Notes: a model not told the origin generated them from the letters alone. A stretch of DNA of 64,000 bases from Modestobacter muralis (GCF_010682105.1 NZ_JAAGWH010000017.1:28059-92058), one strand, 5' to 3'. Positions 8,028-17,080 are shown, numbered from the stretch's first letter. Numbers and translations: made by a program.

Positions 8028-9236
8028 GTGACACCGCCGGTGCTGCGCGTGTCCGGCCTGACCAAGGTCTTCGGCGGGCGCGAGCGGGAGGCGCTGGAGC
8101 TCGCCGCCCAGGGCGTCGGCCGCGCCGAGGTCCTCCGGCGGACCGGGGCGACCGTGGCCGTCCACGACGTCAGCTTCGCCGTCGAGCGCGGCGAGCTGTT
8201 CGTCGTCATGGGGTTGTCCGGCTCGGGCAAGTCCACCCTGGTGCGGCTGCTCAACCGGCTGATCGAGCCCAGCGCCGGCACCGTCGAGATCGACGGCCGG
8301 GACCTGCGCGCCCTGGGTGACGCGGAGCTGCGCACGGTGCGCAACGAGAAGATCAGCATGGTCTTCCAGCACTTCGCGCTGCTCCCGCACCGCACGGTGC
8401 GGGAGAACGCCGCCTACGCCCTGAAGGTGCGCGGGGCCCCGGCGGCGGAGCAGCGGGAGCGCGCCGACTGGGCGCTGGAGACGGTCGGGCTGCTCGACCG
8501 GGCCGGCGCCCGCCCCGACGAGCTCTCCGGCGGCATGCGCCAGCGCGTGGGCCTGGCCCGCGCGCTGGCCGCCGACTCCGAGGTGCTGCTGATGGACGAG
8601 CCGTTCTCCGCCCTCGACCCGCTGATCCGCCGCGACATGCAGGACCTGTTGGAACGGCTGCAGTCCGAGCTGTCCAAGACGATCGTGTTCATCACCCACG
8701 ACCTCAACGAGGCCATGCGGCTGGGCGACCGGATCCTCATGCTCAAGGACGGACGGACGGTGCAGCTGGGCACGGGGCCGGAGATCATCGCCGCGCCCGC
8801 CGACGACTACGTCGCCGACTTCACCTCCGACGTCGACCGGACCCGCGTGCTCACCGCCGGGGACCTGGCGCGCGAGCCGCGGCTGACCGCACGGCTGGGT
8901 GCCGACCCGGGCGACGTGCTGCGGTCCCTGGCGGCCGCGGACGCCGACGGCGTGTACGTGCTCGACGACGACCGGCGCCTCGTCGGCGTCGCGCGGGACG
9001 ACCTGCTGGCCCGCGCCGTGCAGGAGGGCCGCACTACGTTGGGCCCGCAGGAACTGGGCGGTGACCACGCGACCGTCCCGGCGGGCACGCCCGTGAACCA
9101 GTTCGTGCACCTGGTCGGGCGGCACGTCGTCCCGCTCGGTGTCGTCGACGACGGCGGGCGGCTGCTCGGCGTCGTCCCACGGGCGGCGGTGCTCGACGCG
9201 CTGTCGGCCGTCCCGGCCCGGAGGAGCACCCCGTGA
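8028..9236 (+). CDS. ProV-type ABC transporter ATP-binding protein with CBS region
   Basis: 402 residues. It has Walker A GLSGSGKST at 62-70, signature LSGGMRQRV, and Walker B LLMDEPFSALD. The 35-residue insert before the core (EALELAAQGVGRAEVLRRTG) is a hallmark of ProV/OpuAA. The C-terminal 130 residues look like a CBS pair, which in OpuA senses ionic strength or c-di-AMP. The GTG at 8028 starts one base after the stop of the binding protein. Its stop overlaps the permease start (GTGA). It powers uptake of the substrate bound by the upstream lipoprotein. Confidence 0.9.
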   Translation: MTPPVLRVSGLTKVFGGREREALELAAQGVGRAEVLRRTGATVAVHDVSFAVERGELFVVMGLSGSGKSTLVRLLNRLIEPSAGTVEIDGRDLRALGDAELRTVRNEKISMVFQHFALLPHRTVRENAAYALKVRGAPAAEQRERADWALETVGLLDRAGARPDELSGGMRQRVGLARALAADSEVLLMDEPFSALDPLIRRDMQDLLERLQSELSKTIVFITHDLNEAMRLGDRILMLKDGRTVQLGTGPEIIAAPADDYVADFTSDVDRTRVLTAGDLAREPRLTARLGADPGDVLRSLAAADADGVYVLDDDRRLVGVARDDLLARAVQEGRTTLGPQELGGDHATVPAGTPVNQFVHLVGRHVVPLGVVDDGGRLLGVVPRAAVLDALSAVPARRSTP

Positions 9237-10135
9237 TCCCGCACGTCCCGCTGGGCCGAGGGGTCTCCGACCTCGTCGACTGGCTGCTCGCCACCGTGCC
9301 GTGGCTCTTCGACGCGGTGTCCGCGGTCATGCAGGTGCTGGTCGACGGGCTGACCGACGCCCTCGTCACACCGCCGCCGGTGGCCTGGATCGTGGTGGCC
9401 ACGCTGCTGGCTCTGCTGGTGCGCGGGCCCTGGCTGGCGCTCTACACGCTGCTGGCCGGCCTGCTGATCGTGTCCCTGGAGCTGTGGGCCGAGACGATGC
9501 AGACGCTGGCCCTGGTGCTGGTGGCCGCGGTGATCGCCACCGCCATCGGGGTGCCGCTGGGGGTGCTGGCGGCCCGGCACCGGGCGGTGAGCGTCGCGGT
9601 GCGGCCGGTGCTGGACTTCATGCAGACCACGCCGGTGTTCGTCTACCTGATCCCGGCGGTGTTCTTCTTCGGCGTGGGTGTTGTACCGGGGGTGGTGGCG
9701 ACCATCCTGTTCGCGATCCCGCCCGGGGTCCGGCTGACCGAGCTGGGCATCCGGCAGGTCGACCGGGAGGTCGTCGAGGCCGCGCAGGCCTTCGGCTCCC
9801 GGCCCGGGCAGGTGCTCCGGGAGGTGCAGTTGCCGCTCGCGCTGCCCTCGATCATGGCCGGCGTGAACCAGGTGATCATGCTGGCGCTGTCGATGGTGGT
9901 CACCGCCGGGCTGCTGGGCGCCGCCGGTCTGGGGGCAGTCGTGGTGCGGGCGGTGACGCAGCTCGACGTCGCGTCCGGGGTCGAGGGTGGCCTCGCCGTC
10001 GTCCTGCTGGCGATCTTCCTCGACCGGCTGACCGCCACGCTGGGGCACGAGACGGCGGTGTCCCGGCTGCTCCGGGCCCGCACCCGACGGAGCGCGTCGC
10101 GCGCGGAACCGGCGCCCTCCGCGGCAGTGGGCTGA
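9233..10135 (+). CDS. ProW-type ABC transporter permease
   Basis: A 300-residue permease with about six membrane helices. The EAA loop reads VEAAQAFGSRPGQVLREVQL around residues 182-201, as in ProW/OpuAB. The LDFMQTTPVFVYLIPAVFFFG helix is typical of the glycine betaine permease family. The GTG start overlaps the ATPase stop. It completes the importer and probably acts as a dimer. The last 30 residues are a charged cytosolic tail. Confidence 0.88.
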   Translation: MIPHVPLGRGVSDLVDWLLATVPWLFDAVSAVMQVLVDGLTDALVTPPPVAWIVVATLLALLVRGPWLALYTLLAGLLIVSLELWAETMQTLALVLVAAVIATAIGVPLGVLAARHRAVSVAVRPVLDFMQTTPVFVYLIPAVFFFGVGVVPGVVATILFAIPPGVRLTELGIRQVDREVVEAAQAFGSRPGQVLREVQLPLALPSIMAGVNQVIMLALSMVVTAGLLGAAGLGAVVVRAVTQLDVASGVEGGLAVVLLAIFLDRLTATLGHETAVSRLLRARTRRSASRAEPAPSAAVG

Positions 10136-10140
10136 CCCGC

Positions 10141-10920
10141 TCAGCGGGCCCGGTCGACCCAGTCGGCCAGCAGTCCGCCGACCACGTCCGGTCGCTCGTG
10201 CAGCAGGGCGTGACCGGCTCCGTCGACCACGGCCAGCGTCGCGTGCGGGTGGCGGCCGAGCAGGTCGACCGTGTCGGCGTACCCGACGACGGAGTCCTGC
10301 CGCCCGGCGAGCAGCAGCGTCGGGACGTCGACCGGGCCGGTGCCGACGTCGACCGGCCAGCGGGCGAACACCCGCTCCAGCGCCGCCTCGTCCTGGATCG
10401 CCATGCCGGGGACGACGGAGTCGCGGTGCCGGCGGGCGGTGGCCCGGGTGCGCACCACGAAGTACTCGTCGAAGCCGGCCCGCTGGTCGGGCTCGAGCTC
10501 GTCGTGGGCGTCGGCGTCCTGGCGGACGACCACGGGCGCGGGGACGTCGCCGGTGCGCTCGGCCGCGGGGCACACCAGCGCCAGGCCGCGCACCAGGTCC
10601 GGTCGCTGCGCGGTCAGCCCGCGGGCGAGGTACCCGCCGTAGGAGTGGCCGAGCAGCAGCACCGGCTCCCCCGCCACCTGCTCGACGAACGCAGCCAGGA
10701 CCGCGACGACGTCGTCGTTGCCGTGCAGGCTCTCGGCGGTGGTGCGGCCCATCCCGGGCAGGTCGACGTAGACGCGGCGGAGGTCCGTGCCCTCCAGCAC
10801 CGGCTCCAGGGCGGCCTGGACGTCGCGGTGGTCGACGCCAGCGCCGTGCAGGACGACCAGCGGCACACCGCTGCCGTGCTCGACGGAGTGGACCGTGACA
10901 CCGCGCAGCCGGGTCTCCAT
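10141..10920 (-). CDS. Alpha/beta-fold hydrolase
   Basis: 259 residues. It has an oxyanion motif LHGAG near 24-28 and nucleophile elbow GHSYGG with Ser93. The acid is likely Asp209 (AGRQDS) and the base His237 (GAGHALLHE). The fold is that of small-molecule esterases, lipases or epoxide hydrolases; the substrate is not predictable. The ATG at 10920 follows a TACCGT box at six bases (10927-10932), a leaderless arrangement. It converges on the importer operon with only five bases between stops. Confidence 0.85.
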   Translation of the reverse strand: METRLRGVTVHSVEHGSGVPLVVLHGAGVDHRDVQAALEPVLEGTDLRRVYVDLPGMGRTTAESLHGNDDVVAVLAAFVEQVAGEPVLLLGHSYGGYLARGLTAQRPDLVRGLALVCPAAERTGDVPAPVVVRQDADAHDELEPDQRAGFDEYFVVRTRATARRHRDSVVPGMAIQDEAALERVFARWPVDVGTGPVDVPTLLLAGRQDSVVGYADTVDLLGRHPHATLAVVDGAGHALLHERPDVVGGLLADWVDRAR

Positions 10921-11143
10921 GCCGGGACGGTAGTGGCCCGGAGGCCGGTCCGGCGCCGCCGCGGGCGCCGCGGGCGCCGCGCTGGACCATGGGGCGCTGC
11001 GCTCGGCCGACGCGCCCGGTCACCCTCGGTCCTCGCCGCGCAGCGGCCCCGGGACCCGGAGCCGCCGGCCGGCACCGATGAGTTCCACCGTGGCCGCCGG
11101 TCTCCCCCGCGTACCCACTCGCACCTCCGACGGGAGACCCACC

Positions 11144-11599
11144 GTGACCACCCCCGCCCACCCCAGGCGCACGTTCTTCGTGACCCTGCCCGTGGTTGAC
11201 GTCGCGCGCAGCCGGGCGTTCTTCGCCGCGCTCGGCTTCACCTTCGACGAGGCGTTCTCCGGCGAGGGCGCGGCCTGCATGCTCATCGGTGAGCAGGCCA
11301 ACGTGATGCTCGGCGACCACGCGACCTTCGCGCAGCACTCGAAGCTGCCGATGGCCGACCCGACCACGCACGCGCTGGCGCTCTACTCCTTCAGCGTGCC
11401 GGCCCGCGAGGACGTCGACCGGGTCGTCGACACCGCGCTGGCGGCCGGTGCCGTCGAGGCGGACCCGCTGGAGGACCTGGGCTTCATGGTGTCGCGCAGC
11501 TTCTTCGACCTCGACGGCCACGGCTGGCAGGTCATGTGGATGGCCTCGGCGACGGCCGGGCAGGACGTCGAGCCGGCCGCGCAGGTCGCCGGGGTCTGA
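11144..11599 (+). CDS. VOC family (glyoxalase/bleomycin resistance-like) protein
   Basis: 151 residues with the beta-alpha-beta-beta-beta pattern of the vicinal oxygen chelate fold: TFFVTLPVVDVARSRAFFAA at the N-terminus and FFDLDGHGWQVMWM at the C-terminus. It resembles the PhnB/lactoylglutathione-lyase-like members with a substrate-binding cup but unclear chemistry. The GTG at 11144 has a GGGAGA ribosome site; the longer frame from 11078 has no good start. It converges with the MmyB-type regulator. Function unknown. Confidence 0.78.
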   Translation: MTTPAHPRRTFFVTLPVVDVARSRAFFAALGFTFDEAFSGEGAACMLIGEQANVMLGDHATFAQHSKLPMADPTTHALALYSFSVPAREDVDRVVDTALAAGAVEADPLEDLGFMVSRSFFDLDGHGWQVMWMASATAGQDVEPAAQVAGV

Positions 11600-11607
11600 C
11601 CGTGGTC

Positions 11608-11638
11608 CCGGCGGGAACCGGCACCCGGGTCCCGCCGG
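11608..11638. terminator. Bidirectional hairpin
   Basis: CCGGCGGGA pairs with TCCCGCCGG over a 13-base loop, in the 39-base gap between the convergent VOC and regulator stops. Confidence 0.55.
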
Positions 11639-12493
11639 TCAGACCGCGTGCAGGCGCTGCCGCGCATCCCAGGCGACCAGGTCGTCCAGCCGCGCCCGGG
11701 TGACCTCGTCACGCGCGGTGTAGACCATCATCCGGGCACCACCGGACAGCTCCCCGGCCTGGAAGCGCTGCAGCTGCAGGTGCAGGTCGCCGACGGGTGA
11801 GCGGAAGTCCTTGGCCGGCATCCCGCGGTCCATGACGTCGTGGCGGCGCCACAGCGTCTCGAACTCCGGCGACGCCTCGCGCAGCCGGCGGACCAGTTCG
11901 GTCCACAGCGGGTCGTCGAGGTGCTCGGCGAGGCCGGCGCGAAGGTTGGCGACCAGGTGCGCGCCGGCCTCCGGACGGCGGTTGAGGCAGACGTCGCGCC
12001 ACCAGGGGTGGGTGAAGAACAACCAGAGCTGGTTGCGCTCGCCCGGGTCGATCGAGTCGAGGTCGCCGGCGAGGGCGTTGAAGGCGCGGTTGTAGCCGAG
12101 GATGTCGTACCGCCGCGAGAGCACCACCGTCGGGAAGGGGTCGAGCTGGTCGAGGACGGCCTGGGCCGCCTCCCCCACGACGTCGCAGCTGTTCGTCGAC
12201 GGGGCGACGACCGTGACCCCGGCGAGCTGGAAGAGGTGCCAGCGCTCCTGGGTGTCCATCCGCAGCGTGCGGGAGATGGCCTCGAGCACCTGCACCGAGG
12301 CGTTGATGTCACGGCCCTGCTCCAGCCACGTGTACCAGGTGACGCCGACGCCGGCGAGCAGCGCGACCTCCTCACGGCGCAGACCCGGCGTGCGTCGCCG
12401 TCCACCGCTGGGCAGCCCGACGTCGTCCGGGGTCACCCGCTCGCGGCGGGTGCGCAGGAAGTCGGCGAGCTCGGTGCGCCTGGAGACCGTCAC
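11639..12493 (-). CDS. MmyB-type helix-turn-helix transcriptional regulator
   Basis: 284 residues. An N-terminal XRE helix-turn-helix (RRTPGLRREEVALLAGVGVTWYTWLEQGRD, about residues 32-61, interrupted here only for description) is followed by a MmyB-like ligand domain of about 180 residues (RRYDILGYNRAFNALAG, then LHLQLQRFQAGELSGG). Such proteins usually repress or activate a divergent gene and may bind fatty-acid-like ligands. It faces the MFS transporter across 103 bases. The GTG start lies six bases after a CAGCAT box. It is probably the local regulator of the efflux gene. Confidence 0.85.
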   Translation of the reverse strand: MTVSRRTELADFLRTRRERVTPDDVGLPSGGRRRTPGLRREEVALLAGVGVTWYTWLEQGRDINASVQVLEAISRTLRMDTQERWHLFQLAGVTVVAPSTNSCDVVGEAAQAVLDQLDPFPTVVLSRRYDILGYNRAFNALAGDLDSIDPGERNQLWLFFTHPWWRDVCLNRRPEAGAHLVANLRAGLAEHLDDPLWTELVRRLREASPEFETLWRRHDVMDRGMPAKDFRSPVGDLHLQLQRFQAGELSGGARMMVYTARDEVTRARLDDLVAWDARQRLHAV

Positions 12494-12596
12494 GCGACCA
12501 TGCTGGCGGCGGCGCCGGCTCTTAGCCAGGGGCCTGCCAGTACCAGGATCGACAGGCTCTCACCACCAGCATCCGCCCGGCCCCAGGCTGACGCCC
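12494..12596. promoter_or_regulatory. Divergent promoter/operator region of regulator-MFS pair
   Basis: The 103-base gap holds overlapping CCTG/CAGG half-sites around 12530-12560, including GCCTGCCAGTACCAGG, a near palindrome centred on GTAC. This is a candidate site for the MmyB-type regulator. I see no convincing -35/-10 pair for the MFS gene. Confidence 0.4.
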
Positions 12597-14006
12597 ATGA
12601 GCCAGGACACCTCCCTGCCGACGGTCGCACCACCGTCCGCAGGACCCCGCCGGATGCACCCGATCGCCCTCCTCGCCACGCTGGCCGCCGCTGTCGTACC
12701 CGTCATGTCGGTGTTCAGCGTCAACGTGGCGCTGCGCCAGATCGGCGTCGAGCTCGGCGCCTCGGCCGGCACCCTGCAGCTGGTGGTGGCCGCCTACGGC
12801 GTCGTCTACGCCGCGCTGGTCGTGATCGGTGGTCGGCTGGGCGACTCGTTCGGCCGCAAGCGGATGCTGCTGATCGGCCTGGCCGCGTTCGCCGTCACCA
12901 GCCTGCTGTGCTCCGTCGCGCAGGACCCCGGCCAGCTCGTCGCCGCCCGGTTCCTGCAGGGCCTGTCCGCCGCCGTCCTCTCCCCACAGGTGCTGGCGAG
13001 CATCCACGCCAACTCCGAGGGGCACCACCGCACCCGGGCGCTGGGTCTGTTCGCCGCCACCGCCGGGCTCTCCAGCTCGCTGGCATTCCTGGTCGGTGGG
13101 AGTCTGGCCGGCTCCGACCTCGGCTGGCGCTCGGTGTTCTGGATCAACACCCCGGTCGCGCTGCTCGTGCTGATCGGCGTTGCCCGCTACCTGCCCGAGA
13201 CCAAGGCACCTGCCCGGACGTCGCTGGACTGGACCGGAGTCGCCCTGCTGGGCGCGACCATGACCCTGCTGATCTTCCCGTTGACCGAGGGGCGCGCGAC
13301 CGGCTGGCCGCTGTGGACGTGGATCTGCCTGGCTGCAGCGCCGGTCGCCTTGGCCGCGCTGGTGTGGTGGCAGCTGCGGCTGCAGCGCCGCGGCAGCCTG
13401 CCCCTGCTGCCGCCGGAGCTGTTCGCCTTCCGCACGATGCGGATCGGCCTGCTGGTGGCGGCGCCGGTGTTCGTCACCTTCGGCGGCTTCATGTTCGTGT
13501 ACGCATTCCTGGCCGGCAGCCACGGCCTGTCGCCGCTGCGCATCGGGCTGAGCCTGCTGCCGATGTCACTGGGCTTCTTCGCCGCGTCCATGGCCACGAG
13601 CCGGCTGATGCAGCGCTTCGGCATGAGCGTGCTGGCCGCCGGTGGAGTGCTGACCGCCGCCGGGCTCGTCTGGGTCGGGTTCGTCGTCGACGGGTTCGTC
13701 TCCACCGAGGTCTACTCGATGTGGCGGGTGGCGGGTCCGATGGTCGCGATCGGCGTCGGCACGGCCCTGCTCTGGTCGCCGCTGATGGGCGTCATCCTCA
13801 GCCAGGTGCACGGCCACCTCGCCGGTCTCGGCGGGGGCCTGCTGCTCACCGTCATGCAGGCGTCGCTCGGCTTCGGCTCCGCGGTGGTGGGGTCGATCTA
13901 CTTCGGCCTCGGTGCGGAGCACGCGTTCCAGTGGACGGCGTTCATCCTGGCCGCGGTGATGGTCGTGGTCACCCCGCTGACCCAGCTGCTGCGCCCCCGC
14001 GCCTGA
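12597..14006 (+). CDS. MFS transporter, DHA2 (EmrB/QacA-like) drug efflux family
   Basis: 469 residues with 12-14 hydrophobic spans. Motif A reads GGRLGDSFGRKRM near residues 79-91 and the helix 5 motif C region reads GLFAATAGLSSSLAFLVGG. The N-terminal HPIALLATLAAAVVPVMSVF followed by VNVALRQIG is characteristic of the DHA2 group, which expels drugs and cationic compounds with proton antiport. The gene is divergent from a MmyB-type regulator. The ATG at 12597 is the only reasonable start. Substrate unknown. Confidence 0.87.
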   Translation: MSQDTSLPTVAPPSAGPRRMHPIALLATLAAAVVPVMSVFSVNVALRQIGVELGASAGTLQLVVAAYGVVYAALVVIGGRLGDSFGRKRMLLIGLAAFAVTSLLCSVAQDPGQLVAARFLQGLSAAVLSPQVLASIHANSEGHHRTRALGLFAATAGLSSSLAFLVGGSLAGSDLGWRSVFWINTPVALLVLIGVARYLPETKAPARTSLDWTGVALLGATMTLLIFPLTEGRATGWPLWTWICLAAAPVALAALVWWQLRLQRRGSLPLLPPELFAFRTMRIGLLVAAPVFVTFGGFMFVYAFLAGSHGLSPLRIGLSLLPMSLGFFAASMATSRLMQRFGMSVLAAGGVLTAAGLVWVGFVVDGFVSTEVYSMWRVAGPMVAIGVGTALLWSPLMGVILSQVHGHLAGLGGGLLLTVMQASLGFGSAVVGSIYFGLGAEHAFQWTAFILAAVMVVVTPLTQLLRPRA

Positions 14007-14008
14007 GG

Positions 14009-14040
14009 GCCGGGCCGGCGGGGTCACCCGCCGGCCCGGC
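14009..14040. terminator. Bidirectional hairpin terminator
   Basis: GCCGGGCCGGCGGG and CCCGCCGGCCCGGC form a perfect 14-bp stem with loop GTCA. It lies between the MFS stop and the AAA ATPase stop, touching the latter. Confidence 0.7.
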
Positions 14041-15017
14041 TACTCGCTCAGCGCGCGGGCGGCGTCGGCGATGTCGCCCGCGGTGAGCGTCGAGACGTCG
14101 TCCCGGCTGAGGTCGTCGACGCTCTTCCCCTCGCCGCGGGTCAGCCGCAGGGCCTGGCGGTTCAGCGACTGCTCGAACAGGGTGCGGGCGAAGCGCGCGT
14201 TGCCGGACTCCTGGTCCGACGTGAGACCGCCGAGGGTGCGTCGCAGCGTCGCGGCGGCACCGGGCTCGAGCACGTACTCGTGCTGCAGGACGACGCCGGT
14301 GAAGATGGCCTCGAGCTCGGCGGTCGAGTAGTCCGGGAAGTCGATCTCGCGGGCGAACCGCGAGCGGAGACCCGGGTTGGAGGCCAGGAACGCCTCCATC
14401 AGCCGGGGGTAGCCGGCGACGATGACCACGAGCCGGTGGCGGTGGTCCTCCATCCGCTTGAGCAGGACCTCGATCGCCTCCGGGCCGAAGTCGACCCGGC
14501 CGTCGGAGTCCGGCGACAGCGAGTAGGCCTCGTCGATGAACAGCACGCCGTCGAGCGCCTTGCGGATCACGCGGTCGGTCTTGATGGCGGTCGACCCGAC
14601 GTACTGCCCGACCAGACCGGCCCGGTCGACCTCCACCAGGTGGCCCTTGTTCAGCAGGCCGACCGCCCGGTACATCTCGGCCAGCAGCCGGGCGACCGTG
14701 GTCTTGCCGGTGCCCGGGTTGCCGAGGAACACGAGGTGCTGGGACGTCGCCGCCTCGGGGAGGCCGTGCTCCTTGCGGCGGGCCTGCACCTGCAGGAAGG
14801 CGACGAGCGCCTGCACCTGCTCCTTGACCGCCTCCAGCCCGACGAGCGCGTCGAGGTCGGCCTGGATGGCCTCGAGCGGTCGGGCCGGCCCGGGGCGACC
14901 GCCGAAGAGGTCGTTCATCAGGTCGTCGACGCCGCGGATGCCGGGGCGCGGGAGCTGGTCGCCGAGGCGGCCGACGGTCTCGCGGAATTCGTCCAGCGGC
15001 TTGCGGTTGGACGGCAT
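14040..15017 (-). CDS. AAA ATPase of CbbX/SpoVK type
   Basis: 325 residues. Walker A is [13 protein letters not shown] and Walker B is [10 protein letters not shown], with an arginine-finger region [12 protein letters not shown]. The arrangement matches the CbbX/SpoVK/EccA-like clade of AAA proteins, which remodel partner proteins. A linker [10 protein letters not shown] precedes the domain. ATG 15017 lies six bases after a TACGCT box (15024-15029), so the mRNA is probably leaderless. The gene ends in TAG. No rubisco or type VII secretion genes are near, so the client is unknown. Confidence 0.85.
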   Translation of the reverse strand: MPSNRKPLDEFRETVGRLGDQLPRPGIRGVDDLMNDLFGGRPGPARPLEAIQADLDALVGLEAVKEQVQALVAFLQVQARRKEHGLPEAATSQHLVFLGNPGTGKTTVARLLAEMYRAVGLLNKGHLVEVDRAGLVGQYVGSTAIKTDRVIRKALDGVLFIDEAYSLSPDSDGRVDFGPEAIEVLLKRMEDHRHRLVVIVAGYPRLMEAFLASNPGLRSRFAREIDFPDYSTAELEAIFTGVVLQHEYVLEPGAAATLRRTLGGLTSDQESGNARFARTLFEQSLNRQALRLTRGEGKSVDDLSRDDVSTLTAGDIADAARALSE

Positions 15018-15159
15018 CCCACGAGCGTAAGCGCGCCACGAGCAGGGGGCTCGGCGGAGAACAGTGCTCGGCGTCTGCCGTGTAGTAGCCGTCGCAGCGA
15101 AGTCGGCCGCCGACAAAGCCGTTGCTCCCGAAGGGAGTCGCTGTCGATATCGTCCGCCA

Positions 15160-15813
15160 ATGATCTCGTCGCTGACGACCAGCGTCATCGAGCAGCGTTG
15201 GCCGCGCTTGTACCACCTGACGGAGATCGGGGCGTGGCCGTCGATCGAGCGCCACGGGCTGCTGTCGACGGCATCGCTGCTCGACGTGTACGGAGTCGTC
15301 GGCTCTGACCGCGAGCGCCTCCTGTGCCAGCGCCGCCCCGAGATGAGGCGACTCGAACGCTCGGGCGTAGGAACCGCGTGGGTACGCGACAACAAGCCGA
15401 TGAACGAGACGGTGCTGCGCCGGACGCTGGTGGGCATGGACGTGCCTGAGTACTACCAGGCACTCAACCAGCGCGTGTTCTTCTTCCTCGATGAGTCGCC
15501 GCTCTTGAAGCTCAGGAACGCGCCCCCCTACCGGGACCGAGCACACGAGATGCTCGTCCTGGACACCGCCGCACTCTTGTCGCGATACGGCCACATGGTC
15601 GAGCTCTCGCCGTACAACAGCGGCGCCGTCCATCCGGGCTCGAGAATCGAGCGTGGGCCGCGGCCCTTCCTGCCGATCAGCGAGTACCCGTGGGAGGAGC
15701 GTCGAGGCAAGCGACCCCCCATCGCCGAACTGACGGTTCCGGGAGAGGTTCAGGACGTGAGCGGCCTACTGATCGAGCGCAGGAGACTGCAACCGGGAAC
15801 CGGCGTCAGCTGA
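15160..15813 (+). CDS. DUF7002-like protein
   Basis: 217 residues from ATG 15160. The start [20 protein letters not shown] followed by STASLLD is the signature I associate with DUF7002. It is also reminiscent of the H-x-T and GLLS motifs of ADP-ribosyltransferase-like folds (KptA, DarT); that relation is inference. The middle has [13 protein letters not shown] and [17 protein letters not shown]. Codon use is less GC-biased than the neighbours, suggesting horizontal gain. It stands between the AAA gene and tRNA-Asn with no partner gene visible. Confidence 0.7.
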   Translation: MISSLTTSVIEQRWPRLYHLTEIGAWPSIERHGLLSTASLLDVYGVVGSDRERLLCQRRPEMRRLERSGVGTAWVRDNKPMNETVLRRTLVGMDVPEYYQALNQRVFFFLDESPLLKLRNAPPYRDRAHEMLVLDTAALLSRYGHMVELSPYNSGAVHPGSRIERGPRPFLPISEYPWEERRGKRPPIAELTVPGEVQDVSGLLIERRRLQPGTGVS

Positions 15814-16081
15814 AGCCGATACGGGTTGCGGTCTACGTGAGTTGGCGCACCGGACCAGCTGATTCCGCAACAGGTGCTGATGCGGACGAAGCCCTCGCGT
15901 TGACAGGCAGCATAAGGAGACGGCGGCTTTCCGCAGCGGCGTCGCCCTGTTCGCTGACGGCCGTGCCGCGGTGCTCAAACCCCCACCCCGCGTCCGGTCG
16001 GGGCAGAGGCAGCGGCCGCAGCAAGGACGTGCGCCGGCAGGGCTGCCCAACAGCTCTCGGTGCACCAGCACGACAGAAGCC
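15814..16081. other. Gene-free stretch next to tRNA-Asn
   Basis: About 270 bases with no credible gene; short open frames lack starts with ribosome sites and have no recognisable motif. GC is lower than average. A perfect TTGACA at 15900 has no matching -10 box. It may be a decayed remnant of an element inserted beside the tRNA; I could not find a duplicated tRNA end. Confidence 0.4.
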
Positions 16082-16106
16082 CCCTGATCAGCGACTCTGA
16101 TCAGGG
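16082..16106 (-). terminator. Terminator downstream of tRNA-Asn
   Basis: CCCTGATCAG, loop of five, CTGATCAGGG: a perfect 10-bp stem just past the 3' end of tRNA-Asn on the minus strand, followed by GGCTTCTGT. Confidence 0.8.
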
Positions 16107-16117
16107 AGCTCGGCTTG

Positions 16118-16190
16118 CTCCCTCGATAGGACTTGAACCTATAACCCTGCGATTAACAGTCGCATGCTCTGCCAATTGAGCTACGAGGGA
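16118..16190 (-). tRNA. tRNA-Asn (GTT)
   Basis: A cloverleaf on the minus strand: acceptor stem TCCCTCG/CGAGGGA, D-arm AGCTCAATTGGCAGAGC, anticodon loop CTGTTAA giving anticodon GTT, T-arm AGGTTCAAGTCCT, discriminator G. CCA is not encoded. 73 bases. The 5' side has a TAACCT -10-like box about 25 bases upstream. Confidence 0.95.
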
Positions 16191-16323
16191 TCAGCGGGCC
16201 GTGACCCGCGGACTGGACCAGGTTACTACACCGTGGGCGGGGTGCCGGGGCAGGGGTTCTCGGCGGGTCGGCCGCGGAACCGGCCGGTACCGTCAGCACT
16301 CCCCCGAACCCAGGAGGTCCCTC

Positions 16324-16533
16324 GTGGCCAAGCTGTCCTTCCTCGCCGGCTTCGGCGCCGGTTACGTCCTCGGCGCCAAGGCCGGTCGTGAGCGCTACGA
16401 GCAGATCCGTCGCCTCTACGCCTCGGCCAAGGACGACCCGCGTCTGCAGGCCGCCGCCGGCGTCGCCCAGGCCCGCGCCGACGCCGCCGTCGACTCCGTC
16501 AAGACCCGCATGGGCACCGACACCGGCCACTGA
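16324..16533 (+). CDS. Small YtxH-like protein
   Basis: 69 residues. An N-terminal helix KLSFLAGFGAGYVLGAKAG with Gly spacing is followed by GRERYEQIRRLY and a charged, Ala-rich amphipathic helix. This form is common in actinobacteria and resembles short YtxH-domain proteins, thought to be membrane-associated. GTG 16324 has an AGGAGG ribosome site. Function unknown. Confidence 0.75.
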   Translation: MAKLSFLAGFGAGYVLGAKAGRERYEQIRRLYASAKDDPRLQAAAGVAQARADAAVDSVKTRMGTDTGH

Positions 16534-16540
16534 CCGCGGT

Positions 16541-17080
16541 TCAGCGGCTGGGGTCGTCGGCGTCCACCGCGGCCGCCAGCCGCTCCCGCGCGACCTGGCG
16601 GGCGGCCGGGTCGTCGCGGTCGGCGTCGTCGTCGAACACCACCGTCCACTCGCGGGCGGCCTGACCGGGCACCCGGCGGGCCACCAGCAGCACCGCTCCA
16701 CCACTGGGCAGCGGGTGCCGCTGGCTGGTCACCACGGTCCGGTCGACGCGGGTGCGCAGCACCGCCGGCAGCTCCCCGGCGGTGCGCAGCACGAACCGCA
16801 GCGGCGCCTCCCGCGCCTGCACGCCCGGCTCGACGTCGGCCAGCGGGACGACGGTGAACGTGCCGCCCTCCCCCGCCGCCGTCCAGCGCGCCGTGCCGAC
16901 CCGGTGCCACGGCAGGACCTCTCCGTCCGACCGCAGCCCCCGGCTGGTCGCCACGAGCCAGCCGCCCGCCACCAGCTCGCCCCAGGCCAGCACCCGCTCG
17001 TCGGGGTCAGCGGCGACCAGGGCGCGCACCTGCTCGGGCGGGCGCGCGAGCCCGCCCCGCAGCCGCCCGAGCAGGTTCAC
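16541..17080 (-). CDS. Conserved actinobacterial protein downstream of dnaG
   Basis: 179 residues. It starts MNLLGRLRGGLARPPEQV and contains a run like GERVLAW-type beta segments (ERVLAWGELVAGGWLVATSR) and a W-rich PWHRVGTARW core. A conserved partner of dnaG in actinobacteria by position. The GTG start at 17080 overlaps the dnaG stop (GTGA), so translation is coupled. No catalytic motif is seen and I do not assign a function. Confidence 0.75.
   Translation of the reverse strand: MNLLGRLRGGLARPPEQVRALVAADPDERVLAWGELVAGGWLVATSRGLRSDGEVLPWHRVGTARWTAAGEGGTFTVVPLADVEPGVQAREAPLRFVLRTAGELPAVLRTRVDRTVVTSQRHPLPSGGAVLLVARRVPGQAAREWTVVFDDDADRDDPAARQVARERLAAAVDADDPSR

Noticed and set aside
15900..15905. 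TTGACA promoter -35 box
   Set aside because: No -10 box at 16-19 bases and no gene downstream.
15690..16100. 136-codon plus-strand frame between the DUF7002-like gene and tRNA-Asn
   Set aside because: Starts inside the upstream gene, runs over the terminator, low-complexity protein, no ribosome site.
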